From Clostridiales bacterium (GTDB lineage Bacteria > Bacillota > Clostridia > Caldicoprobacterales > DTU083): DNA of 13,860 nt. Below the pieces are notes generated by a model. It was not told where the DNA came from. It saw only the letters and a program-made list of their open reading frames with translations, and made no database searches. The stretch covers positions 1 to 13,860 of the forward strand of contig JAAZEK010000095.1 in assembly GCA_012512335.1 (NCBI GenBank), read 5' to 3'. Of the stretch, positions 5,284-13,800 are shown one piece after another (position 1 is the first letter of the stretch; each line of letters starts with the position of its first letter). A program made the translations under genes and the position numbers.

Positions 5284-7368
5284 ATGCCAAATTATGTATT
5301 TGAAAGATTTACGGATGATTACTATCGCTTAATTAATCAAACAGGTGTCAAACAAGCTGAACCTAAGGAAGAAGGAAATGAGAAATTTAATACCTGCTGG
5401 GATGGTGCAGTTAGTCCTGATGGAGAGTTTTATTTTACCCTTTCCTCTGAAGCTGGTAGATCAGAGCATGCAAAGCTTAACCGTTACGATTTTGAAAAGG
5501 TTGAAATTGTTGATTGCTTCCGTGCTAGGGACTTAATCTTACCCAATGGTCGCAGATTACCTGCTAGTAAGTTGCATACTTCAATTAATTTTTTAAATGA
5601 TGGAAGAGTTATAGCCACAACTCACTCCACGGACAAAGCCCCACAGCATAAGGAATGGATGCCATTTGGCCATCACAATCATGTTTGGGAAGGCTTTCCA
5701 GGCTCACACATTCTAGTTTATGATCCTAAGACTGGCAAATCTGAGAACTGGGGTATTCCAGTTCCTCAAGAATCTATCTACGGCGCAAAATTCGATCCAA
5801 AGCATAATCGCTTGTATATGATAGGTTTTATGCGGGGTCATGTTTACAGCTATTCAATCGACACAAAAAAAGTAACTGATTTAGGAAAAGCTGCCGAGCT
5901 ATATTGTTATAGACTGTCATTAGGTGCTGATGGCAATATATACGGTTGTACTAAGAGTGGCTTTTTCTTTCGTATTAATACAGAACTCAATAAATTAGAA
6001 GACTTGAACTATCAAGTATCTGAGTATCCAGGGAATTATGTAAACAATACATGGTATCGTTATCTGACCTGCGCTCGTAATCATCCTTCTGGTAAATTCA
6101 TGTATATGATGAACCTATGTGCAAATGACTTGCTCAAGCTAGATTTTGAAACCCTAGAAATAACTAAGGTTGGGAACAGAACTCCTAAGGATGGGTTGTT
6201 TGAACTTCCTAATGAATTTTCATCTCATTGCAGTGATGCTTTTGTTATCGATAAATATAATGTATTGTGGTATAACTTGTATGTATGGACAGTTAAAAGT
6301 ACTGAAGATATCACATTTGCAGGAATAAATTATCTCATACGTTGGGATATTGAAAACAACAAAGAGCCTGAATGTATGGGTGTTATTGGAACTGAAGAAA
6401 GGCCACATAGAATTACAACTGAGTTGGAGATTGATGTAGAAGCAGACGTCATCTTTTGTGTAGATGTTGGTCGTGGGTTTGGTAAGGATGGCCCAAGTGT
6501 ACTTTCGATTGAATTGTCTAAATACAGAGAAAAAATGTATGAGCCAGGACCAGTATCCCAGGATCCTACCTTGCGTCCACGAGAGTTAACCGAAGAAGAA
6601 AAAATAGCAAGAGATATACGATTGAAGAAAAATGTAGGAGAAGAGGTTACTGCTGATAACCCATTCCAGGCTTTTCCTATTGAGGATTGTTACCCAGTGC
6701 GCATCTGGAGAGAGGTTCCCCATACTGAAATAGAGGAATCTAAGGTAATAGGTATGTGCTATGACGAAAAAGATATTCTTCATGTACTTACTGGTGCATC
6801 TTTATCGGCGGATACTGCTTCTTATGTATTCAAAATAAAGTATCGGGAAGTCATTGAGCGATTAGATTTTAGCACTCTTGATCCAGACTATAAGAAGTGG
6901 CTACTAGATAATATTCTGCCTGGAGAGTTAAAGTTCAACAAGGATGTAAAACTACCTGAAGCAACTGGACGAAGATATCGCGCTGTAGCGTCAGCTTCCG
7001 TTGAGTGGAATGGCGGAAGGGAGATAGTAGGTACCGAGGATGCGTTGCTTGCCATAGTCGATAGCAATGATAAGGTGTTTTCATTAGGAAACGCTGCTGC
7101 TTATGGACCAATTCATTGTATGTGTACTAATAAGGCTAAGACCAAGCTTTGGGGCGTAGCTGGAGATTCAGAGGATATGGGATATGTGTTCTACTACGAT
7201 GATGAAACTGGATTAAGGCAGTTGGGAATTATCAATTACAACACTCATGGATACTATGGAACCACAGCCTCCAATGAACTATCAAGTATTGTTTTAAATA
7301 ATGCTGAGGATACACTGGCAATTGGTTCAATAGACCGTATCTCAACTGTTCATGTAGTGGATTTATAA
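5284..7368 (+). CDS. Cytoplasmic propeller-like protein of unknown function
   Basis: The chosen start, ATG 5284, has AGAGGTG at 5272-5278 and gives 694 residues (MPNYVFERF...); the frame is open upstream to a TTG at 5227 but without a ribosome site there. There is no signal peptide or membrane segment, so it should be cytoplasmic. I do not recognise the family. The sequence has many short beta-blade-like units: VSPDGEFYFTLS, FLNDGRVIATTHS, FDPKHNRLYMIGF, LGADGNIYGCTKSGFFFRIN, HPSGKFMYMMN, and near the C-terminus TKLWGVAGDSEDMGYVFYYDD. This pattern is typical of beta-propellers (SMP-30, YVTN or PQQ-like), perhaps two joined by a charged linker near residues 425-460 (PRELTEEEKIARDIRLKKN). Binding or sensing is a guess. 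It lies alone between two c-di-GMP-controlled surface genes. Confidence 0.8.
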   Translation: MPNYVFERFTDDYYRLINQTGVKQAEPKEEGNEKFNTCWDGAVSPDGEFYFTLSSEAGRSEHAKLNRYDFEKVEIVDCFRARDLILPNGRRLPASKLHTSINFLNDGRVIATTHSTDKAPQHKEWMPFGHHNHVWEGFPGSHILVYDPKTGKSENWGIPVPQESIYGAKFDPKHNRLYMIGFMRGHVYSYSIDTKKVTDLGKAAELYCYRLSLGADGNIYGCTKSGFFFRINTELNKLEDLNYQVSEYPGNYVNNTWYRYLTCARNHPSGKFMYMMNLCANDLLKLDFETLEITKVGNRTPKDGLFELPNEFSSHCSDAFVIDKYNVLWYNLYVWTVKSTEDITFAGINYLIRWDIENNKEPECMGVIGTEERPHRITTELEIDVEADVIFCVDVGRGFGKDGPSVLSIELSKYREKMYEPGPVSQDPTLRPRELTEEEKIARDIRLKKNVGEEVTADNPFQAFPIEDCYPVRIWREVPHTEIEESKVIGMCYDEKDILHVLTGASLSADTASYVFKIKYREVIERLDFSTLDPDYKKWLLDNILPGELKFNKDVKLPEATGRRYRAVASASVEWNGGREIVGTEDALLAIVDSNDKVFSLGNAAAYGPIHCMCTNKAKTKLWGVAGDSEDMGYVFYYDDETGLRQLGIINYNTHGYYGTTASNELSSIVLNNAEDTLAIGSIDRISTVHVVDL

Positions 7369-7389
7369 GAATAGGTTGCAAGGGAAAAC

Positions 7390-7426
7390 TAAGAGTAGCA
7401 ATTATATTTTGATATTGCTACTCTTA
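7390..7426. terminator. Perfect 13-bp inverted repeat, terminator candidate
   Basis: TAAGAGTAGCAAT (7390-7402) and ATTGCTACTCTTA (7414-7426) form a perfect stem 22 bases after the propeller gene. There is no T-run on the + strand, so it may stop transcription weakly or protect the mRNA 3' end. Confidence 0.55.
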
Positions 7427-7574
7427 TGTGAAAATATTATTCCATGATTTTCGCATAGAAAGAATAGTGTGCTATACCACCATAGCCACTGTATTGATTA
7501 AATTATTACGATACATGCTATAAAAATTGTGTAAAAACCCGTTCGAAAATTTACTAAAATTCGACAGAAAAAAA

Positions 7575-7603
7575 TTGACATAAGAAAAATCTTCCTATAT
7601 AAT
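7575..7603 (+). promoter_or_regulatory. Consensus sigma-A promoter of riboswitch 2
   Basis: A perfect TTGACA (7575-7580), a 17-base spacer and a perfect TATAAT (7598-7603). Transcription should start near 7610, giving a leader of roughly 80-90 bases before the aptamer. It is the best promoter in the window and implies strong transcription, with control exerted later in the leader. The rest of the 420-base gap (7369-7789) holds only the inverted repeat at 7390-7426 and AT-rich sequence in which I see nothing else. Confidence 0.9.
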
Positions 7604-7697
7604 TAATTATGTAGATATATTTCTCATGTATACTAAATACGTAGTATATATCTATGGAGTGGAAAATTAAATAGTTGTTAGTCAACTTTTCAACGAT

Positions 7698-7774
7698 AAT
7701 GGCAAACCACTGGAAACAGTGGGGCGCAAAGCCAAAGGGCCTAAATCCTCAGGGATATGGCAGCCGTGCTACCG
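7698..7774 (+). promoter_or_regulatory. c-di-GMP-I (GEMM) riboswitch 2
   Basis: Near-consensus aptamer: GGCAAACC (7701-7708), the CACTG/CAGTG stem with a GAAA tetraloop, GGGCGCAAAGCC (7722-7733) and GGGCCTAA (7737-7744). The ATCC/GGAT hairpin comes next, then ATGGCAGCCGTGCTACC (7757-7773). No terminator follows; the ribosome site AAAGGAG (7775-7781) begins two bases after the aptamer. That points to translational control. CTTTTC at 7686-7691, just before the aptamer, could pair with GAAAGG (7774-7779) and mask the ribosome site; if ligand stabilises that closing stem, this would be an OFF switch. The direction is inference. Confidence 0.95.
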
Positions 7775-7789
7775 AAAGGAGAGTTTTTT

Positions 7790-9238
7790 TTGTCCAGAAT
7801 AGTTATATCATTTGTCATAACTTTAGTACTTATATTGAGTCCAGCTTTGGGACAGGTTATAAACCAGCAGACAGCTTTGTTACGACAGTCATCTTATGTA
7901 GAAAGTACAGATAATCATAACCAGGAAGCTACTAAAGCGGAGGTTAATGCAGGTCTTAAAAGTTCTGACGAAGTATTAGCAGTTGTAGAGGCAACAGAGG
8001 CACAAAAAGCCGAAACGAGAACTGAAGTGCTTGCAACACCAGAAGAAACACCAGTTTCAAAACCAGAAAAATCACTTAGGGCTTTACCGACAGCAGAGGT
8101 TAGTGAAGAGCCTGAGGAAACTGAGGAACCATCTAAGGTAGATGCAACTCCGAAAACAACTAAATCACCTAGAATAGATGCAACTCCGAAAGCAGCAGAT
8201 GCATCTACAGCAAAGCCTGCTACAAAGGCAACTGAGAAACCAAAAATCAACCCAACTCCAAAGGTGACAGAAGCACCTAAGGCTAGATCAACTGCGAAAG
8301 CAACAGAATCACCAAAGCCTAGTTCTGCAGCTACTGCAAGGCCCGAGCCGACTAAGTCAGCACCAGCTACTACTGCGCCGACCAAAGCACCAGTGGTATC
8401 TACCCCTCAGCCAACTGATCCACCGAAAGCAACTGAAGCGCCAAAAGCAACTGATCCGCCTAAAGCGCCAGTAGAGAGCAGCGCACCACCAAAAGAATCA
8501 GCACCAGTTTCAAACGACAAAGTGTTTGATACCAGCAAGGTAAGTTCTGGTAATATTGGTGTTCGTTATAATAACACCAGCGGTAAGAGATTAAAGCTAA
8601 TGATACAAAATGGAAGCTCCAGTGAAGCTTATAATTTGGACGGTAAGGGTTCTTTGGAAACCTTCCCTCTAAAATTTGGCAATGGTGAATACACAATAAG
8701 TGTAATGGAAAACACAGAAGGAAAAAAATATAGAAACGTATTATCTGAAAAGGTTAAAGTTAGCGTAGCCGATAAAAATTCTATATATCTAGGGTCTATA
8801 CAAATGATTAACTGGAATTCGAATATGTCTGCAATTAAGAAGGCGGATCAACTAACATCAGGTGTATCTGGTGATGAGGCGAAGCTAAAGAAAATATATA
8901 ATTTTGTAGTTAGTAATATTCGTTACGATTCAGCTAAGCTTGGTACCTTACCATCAACCTATGTTCCCAGTGTAAATGACACTTACAGCAGTAAGTCTGG
9001 TATCTGCTATGATTTTGCTTCGCTGACAGGTGCTATGCTACGAAGTGTAGGGATCCCAACTAAATTGATTATGGGATATGCAGATGGAGTAAATGGATAC
9101 CATGCCTGGAATGAAGTATACATAGACGGAAAATGGGTTACGGTAGATACCTCCTACGATTCCCAAATGAATGAAGCAGGAGCCAGCTATTCCATGAAAA
9201 AGAGCAAGAGCAGTTATTCGACTAGTAAATCATACTAA
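7790..9238 (+). CDS. Secreted transglutaminase-like protein with Thr/Pro-rich linker
   Basis: The start is TTG 7790, with AAAGGAG at 7775-7781; an in-frame ATG at 7757 falls inside the riboswitch. This gives 482 residues. Residues 1-22 form a signal peptide (hydrophobic core VISFVITLVLILSPALG). Residues 70-240 are low-complexity Thr/Pro/Ala/Lys/Glu-rich (TPKATEAPK-type units), a likely stalk and O-glycosylation target. Residues 245-345 look like a beta-sandwich domain. Residues 360-460 match the transglutaminase core, with Cys406 in SGICYDFAS, His438 in GYHAWNEVY and Asp453 in VDTSYD as the triad. Such domains crosslink or cleave peptides. The chain ends soon after with a Ser/Lys/Tyr tail and has no LPXTG motif. 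It is controlled by the adjoining c-di-GMP riboswitch. The substrate is unknown. Confidence 0.92.
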   Translation: MSRIVISFVITLVLILSPALGQVINQQTALLRQSSYVESTDNHNQEATKAEVNAGLKSSDEVLAVVEATEAQKAETRTEVLATPEETPVSKPEKSLRALPTAEVSEEPEETEEPSKVDATPKTTKSPRIDATPKAADASTAKPATKATEKPKINPTPKVTEAPKARSTAKATESPKPSSAATARPEPTKSAPATTAPTKAPVVSTPQPTDPPKATEAPKATDPPKAPVESSAPPKESAPVSNDKVFDTSKVSSGNIGVRYNNTSGKRLKLMIQNGSSSEAYNLDGKGSLETFPLKFGNGEYTISVMENTEGKKYRNVLSEKVKVSVADKNSIYLGSIQMINWNSNMSAIKKADQLTSGVSGDEAKLKKIYNFVVSNIRYDSAKLGTLPSTYVPSVNDTYSSKSGICYDFASLTGAMLRSVGIPTKLIMGYADGVNGYHAWNEVYIDGKWVTVDTSYDSQMNEAGASYSMKKSKSSYSTSKSY

Positions 9239-9261
9239 AATTATCTTATAATAAGAGTGAA

Positions 9262-9284
9262 CGCGCCACTTATAGAAGTGAGCG
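9262..9284 (+). repeat. Hairpin downstream of the transglutaminase-like gene
   Basis: CACTT (9267-9271) and AAGTG (9276-9280) form a stem with an ATAG loop, extended by CGC (9262-9264) and GCG (9282-9284) across a small internal loop. No T-run follows; possibly an mRNA-stabilising structure ahead of the real terminator. Confidence 0.4.
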
Positions 9285-9307
9285 TCTTGACTTAGGATAG
9301 AGACTAT

Positions 9308-9346
9308 AAAAACAGGGTAGGCACCAAGTGGTCTACCTTGTTTTTT
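9308..9346 (+). terminator. Rho-independent terminator before the glycosylation operon
   Basis: AAAAACAGGGTAG (9308-9320) pairs with CTACCTTGTTTTT (9333-9345), with one G-U, an inner ACC/GGT extension and a T-run to 9346. It isolates the riboswitch 2 transcript from the downstream genes. Confidence 0.9.
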
Positions 9347-9350
9347 GTTG

Positions 9351-9379
9351 TTGGTAATTGTATTTTTCTGTGCTATACT
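9351..9379 (+). promoter_or_regulatory. Promoter of the glycosylation operon
   Basis: TTGGTA (9351-9356), a 17-base spacer and TATACT (9374-9379) form a good sigma-A-type promoter immediately after the terminator. It implies a leader of about 115 bases before the GtrB-like gene, in which I see no recognised riboswitch. Confidence 0.6.
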
Positions 9380-9499
9380 GTATTAGTATTAAGCTTGTCG
9401 GTGTCTTTTATGTTACTGTTTATACTAAATTATATAAGATATACATTATTTAATTAACTCAGTGAACAGTAAGCTTTTGATAGAAAGGGAGGATGTCAA

Positions 9500-10453
9500 A
9501 TGAGCCAAACAGTATGTTCCATATTAATTCCCATGTATAACGAGGAAGAAGTCATAGAGGAAACCTACCATCGCTTAAAAAATGTAATGGACAAAATCGG
9601 AGAAAGCTATGAGCTAGTGTTTGTAAACGATGGAAGCAAAGATCGATCTGCTCAAATTATATCCGACCTTGCTAAGACCGATGAAAACATTCGCCTAATT
9701 GACTTTTCGAGAAATTTTGGTCACCAAATTGCGGTAACTGCAGGCCTGGATTATGTTCAGGGAGAGGCAATTGTTATCATAGATGCTGATTTGCAGGATC
9801 CACCAGAAGTAATTCCGCAAATGTTAGAAAAATGGCGAGAGGGATATGATGTTGTATATGGTAAACGCTTGAAAAGACAGGGAGAAACTGCCTTTAAGAA
9901 GGCTTCTGCTCATGTATACTATAGGGTTTTGGGAGCGCTAACCGACGGTAATATACCCAGAGACACTGGTGATTTTCGTTTAATTAACCGCAAGGTTTGT
10001 GAAGCTATTAAGGAACTACCTGAAAAAAACCGTTTTTTAAGAGGAATGGTCAATTGGGTAGGCTTTAATCAAATTGCAGTGGAATATGTAAGAGATGAAC
10101 GGTGGGCAGGTGAAACAAAATATCCGCTAAAAAAAATGCTTAAGTTTGCAGCCGATGGTATTTTCTCATTTACATATAAGCCCCTAAAGCTAGCTACATA
10201 TATTGGACTTTTTCTATCAGTCATAGGTTTTCTTTACCTGCTGGTTGTGCTTTTCCAAAGATTATTTACAGATACTGCGCTAACAGGTTGGGCCTCCTTA
10301 ATGGCAGTTACACTGGTTTTTCACGGGATTACCTTAGTCATTCTAGGGATAGTTGGTGAGTACATTGGTAGAATCTACGAGGAAGTAAAGGGTAGGCCTC
10401 TATATATTGTAAAAGAAACTATAGGTTTTAAAAATGATAAAAAAGATTCTTAA
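9500..10453 (+). CDS. GtrB/DPM1-type polyprenyl-phosphate glycosyltransferase (GT2)
   Basis: The 317-residue enzyme is of standard length for bacterial GtrB/DPMS proteins, which move a sugar from a nucleotide sugar to undecaprenyl phosphate on the cytoplasmic face. The GT-A domain (1-230) shows VCSILIPMYNEEEVIEE (5-21), the nucleotide-binding FVNDGSKDRS (41-50) and the metal/donor motif DADLQDPPE (95-103). The acceptor-side block RDTGDFRLINRKV (154-166) and the loop ERWAGETKYPLKKM (200-213) are also present. Two membrane helices follow (about 232-254 and 266-288), then the cytoplasmic tail RIYEEVKGRPLY. The ribosome site GGGAGG is at 9487-9492. With GtrA- and PMT-like neighbours, it likely makes the lipid-linked donor (mannose or glucose; sugar not provable) for extracytoplasmic glycosylation. 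Confidence 0.93.
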   Translation: MSQTVCSILIPMYNEEEVIEETYHRLKNVMDKIGESYELVFVNDGSKDRSAQIISDLAKTDENIRLIDFSRNFGHQIAVTAGLDYVQGEAIVIIDADLQDPPEVIPQMLEKWREGYDVVYGKRLKRQGETAFKKASAHVYYRVLGALTDGNIPRDTGDFRLINRKVCEAIKELPEKNRFLRGMVNWVGFNQIAVEYVRDERWAGETKYPLKKMLKFAADGIFSFTYKPLKLATYIGLFLSVIGFLYLLVVLFQRLFTDTALTGWASLMAVTLVFHGITLVILGIVGEYIGRIYEEVKGRPLYIVKETIGFKNDKKDS

Positions 10454-10823
10454 GTCCCAAATAATAAAATTTGGATTGGTAGGATTTCTTAATACAGCAG
10501 TTGACTTTGGTATCTTTACCTTGCTTACTGCGGTTGCTGGATTAGCTTCTACTATAAGCCATGTTATTTCTTATTGTTGTGGTGTTCTTAACAGCTATTT
10601 TTTTAACCGAACTTGGACTTTTAAGCAAAAAAATAAGATACACCTAAAGGAATTTTTAAAGTTTTTATTGGTAAACCTAGCATCACTCGGTCTGTCTACC
10701 TTAGTGCTCAATTATTTGGAAACGGAAGCAAACCTTTCTGTCTATCTGGCTAAGGCAGGGGCAACTATATGCTCCATGGCCATTAACTTTGTTGGAAGTA
10801 AGCTTCTTGTATTCAAGAAATGA
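10434..10823 (+). CDS. GtrA-family membrane protein
   Basis: A 129-residue protein with four predicted membrane helices (about 11-31, 38-58, 76-95 and 104-126), the normal size and topology of the GtrA family. The opening IKFGLVGFLNTAVDFGIFTL (11-30) and the block YFFNRTWTF (55-63) between helices 2 and 3 are the family hallmarks. GtrA proteins are thought to help move undecaprenyl-phosphate-linked sugars across the membrane; the mechanism is not settled. Its start lies 20 bases inside the end of the GtrB-like gene, in another frame, indicating translational coupling and a joint function. No strong separate ribosome site is visible. Confidence 0.92.
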   Translation: MIKKILKSQIIKFGLVGFLNTAVDFGIFTLLTAVAGLASTISHVISYCCGVLNSYFFNRTWTFKQKNKIHLKEFLKFLLVNLASLGLSTLVLNYLETEANLSVYLAKAGATICSMAINFVGSKLLVFKK

Positions 10824-10852
10824 TTTGTATATAGAATAGGAAGGGGTTTCTT

Positions 10853-13800
10853 TTGAATACCATAGCAATTATATCTTATCTTATTTTTTTTCTAGGTGCC
10901 GTTGGTCTTTATAGCCTAGAAAGTAAAAAGATAGGCACAAGTCCCAAAATAGCACCGAATGCAATACGATGGGTTCTTCTTGTAGGTTTAATCATTCGTG
11001 TAGTTTTAGCTGTTTCTGTTGAAAGCTTTTCAACGGATGTCAATCTGTTTAAATTCTGGTCACAGAGGGCAGCTGAGGGCTTGTTCCAAATTTATCAGGG
11101 AGACTATTTCCTGGATTATCCTCCCTTCTACCTATATATCCTATTTTTCATTGGTAAATTTGCATCCTTCCTAGGTTTGACTGGGGGGGAGCCAATTTTC
11201 ATTTTGCTTATAAAGCTACCATCTATCTTCGCAGACCTAATTACCGCATATCTACTTTATCGGCTTGCAAAAAAAAACTTATCTGGAATTTGGCCTGTAG
11301 TGATTTCTGTTATATATGTTTTTAATCCCGCTGTTATTATCAATTCGACAATATGGGGGCAGGTGGATTCTTTCCTTGTATTGTTTTTTGCCCTTGGTCT
11401 TTTTCTTATGGATTCCAAGAGGCCATCACTGGCTGGCTTACCCTTTGCAATAGGTGTCTTGATTAAGCCACAAGGTCTAATCATACTGCCTATCGTCTTG
11501 TTTGAGCTCCTAAAGCGAAAGGACTGGAAGCTTCTTATAAAAACAGCTATATGTGGTATTGGAACAGCTGTTGTTATCATTTTGCCTTTTGTAATAGTTG
11601 AAGGCCCTGCTTGGATTTTCGAGCTTTACATGGGAACAGCAGATGGTTACAAGTATGTTTCCTTGAATGCCTTTAACTTTTTTAGCCTAATAGGAGCTAA
11701 TTTAAAACCAGATTCTGAAATATTTTTCTTCTTCAGCTACAAAACATGGGGGAGTATTTTTATCGTAGCATCTGTAGTCTATTCAGCCATATTACACTGG
11801 AAAGGTAAAGATAAGCATCTGAAATATGTAAATGCTCTGGTCCTTTTCATGGCAGTCTTTATGCTTTCAGTACGTATGCATGAAAGATATCTATTTCCTG
11901 CTTTGTTTTTCCTGGCAGTTGTTCTTATTCTCACAAAAGATAAATGGAGCTTGGTGTTTTATGGAGTGGCTTCCGTTAGCATCTTTGCTAATACCATGGC
12001 AGTACTCGATAGACAGATTAAGTACGACTATCCTCATGTTTCACCTGATGAGCCTATTCTAATATTCATTTCGCTTATTAACGTAATATTATTTATAGCA
12101 GTGCTTATTTGGTCCTGGCGAATTGCAGTACAGGGTAAGACGGACCCAATGGAAATGAAAAAATCTGAAGCCCTTGTCCAAGGCGGTCCTCTGTGGTTTT
12201 CTACAAGCAAGCGTGATCGAAAAAAAGAAGAACAATATACGAATTTAAAGGTTAATAGAAAAGATATCATCATTATGTCAGTGATGACTGTAGTTTATCT
12301 AGCTATCGCCTTGTTTAACCTTGGTAGCTTTGATGTGCCGCAGACAGAATGGGCTTCTACCAGCAATAAGGACGGTTTTCTCATTGATTTGGAGTCAGAA
12401 GAGCAGGTTTCACGTATTACATTTTACAGCGGACTAGGTGAGGGAAGCTACCAGGTCTGGTATCAGGATCCTGAAGGAACTTACCACAGTCTCGAAGACT
12501 TGGAAGTAGATGACTTATATAAGTGGCATAAATACGATGTTTCTCAATTAACTACTGGCTTCAAAATAAAGGCGAAAAAATCAGGTGGGATGCTAAAGGA
12601 AATCGCAGTATTTTCAGATAGTGATGAGGCTGCTCTTCCTATTCAAATTCGTAATCTTGATGGCAGTCAAGCAGAAGGGGAATTGCTTAATCTAATAGAC
12701 GAACAGGATATTGCTCAATATCGTGAAAGAGATATTATGACCAGTACCTATTTTGATGAAATTTATCACCCTCGTACTGCCTACGAACACCTAAATAGAA
12801 TTCGACCTTATGAATGGACTCATCCGCCTCTTGGTAAGATCTTGATAGCAGTTGGCATTAGTATATTTGGCATGAATGCCTTTGGATGGAGAATTATAGG
12901 CACTTTAGTAGGCGCAATGATGATTCCTTTGATGTACTTGTTTGGTAAGAAGCTTTTTAAGAAGAGCTTTTATGGTTTTTGTGCAGCCTTCTTAATGATG
13001 TTTGATTTGATGCACTTTGCTCAGACACGGATTGGCACAATAGATAGCTATACTACCTTCTTCGTAATGCTAATGTTTTATTTTATGGCGGATTACTACT
13101 TGCAGAAGTCCCATGAAAAAGGCTTTTACTCATCTATAAAACCTCTATTTCTAAGCGGCCTATTTTTTGGATTAGGTGCTGCAACCAAATGGTCAGCTAT
13201 ATATGGGGGATTGGGTCTTGCTATTATCTTCTTCACAGCAAAGTACAAGGAATATGGTAATTACAAAGCTGCCATTTTGCAAGCGTCATCAAGTGGTTCT
13301 GGCAGTAAACCAGCTTGGTTGGAAAAATTCATCCCTGTGTATATGTGGAAAACCATGGTGTATTGTGTTTTATTCTTCATCATCATTCCCGGTGTAATTT
13401 ATTTCCTTTCCTATATACCCTATCTGTTGGTAGATGGTATGAAGTTTTCTGACATTATAGATTATCAGGGCTCTATGTACCGCTATCATAGTGGCTTGGA
13501 AGCTACTCATGATTTTCAATCCCAGTGGTGGTCCTGGCCTTTGATGATTCGTCCCATCTGGTACTATCAGGGGAAAGATCTGCCGGCAGGGATGACATCG
13601 ACCATAGCTTCTTTTGGCAATCCTGCTGTTTGGTGGGCAGCAATACCAGCATTTTTTATCGCCGTTCGTGCAGCGTGGAAAGGCAATAAAGCTATGTTTG
13701 TAGTGGTGATTGCAGTTATATCTCAGATGCTTCCGTGGATGTTGGTCCCTCGGTCCGCTTTTATCTATCACTTTTTCCCCATGGTGCCCTTTATGATGTT

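Noticed and set aside
7757..7789. ATG start for the transglutaminase-like protein
   Set aside because: The ATG is part of the conserved 3' end of the riboswitch aptamer; TTG 7790 follows a good ribosome site and begins the signal peptide cleanly.
7675..7914. 79-codon + strand frame across riboswitch 2
   Set aside because: It runs through the aptamer and into the signal-peptide coding region in another frame; no ribosome site and no protein features.
7915..8385. Minus-strand open frame over the Thr/Pro-rich linker of the transglutaminase-like gene
   Set aside because: Low-complexity shadow (Ala/Val/Ser/Gly) of the repeats on the + strand.
13370..13771. 133-codon minus-strand frame near the window end
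   Set aside because: Antisense shadow of the PMT-like coding region, which is continuous on the + strand.
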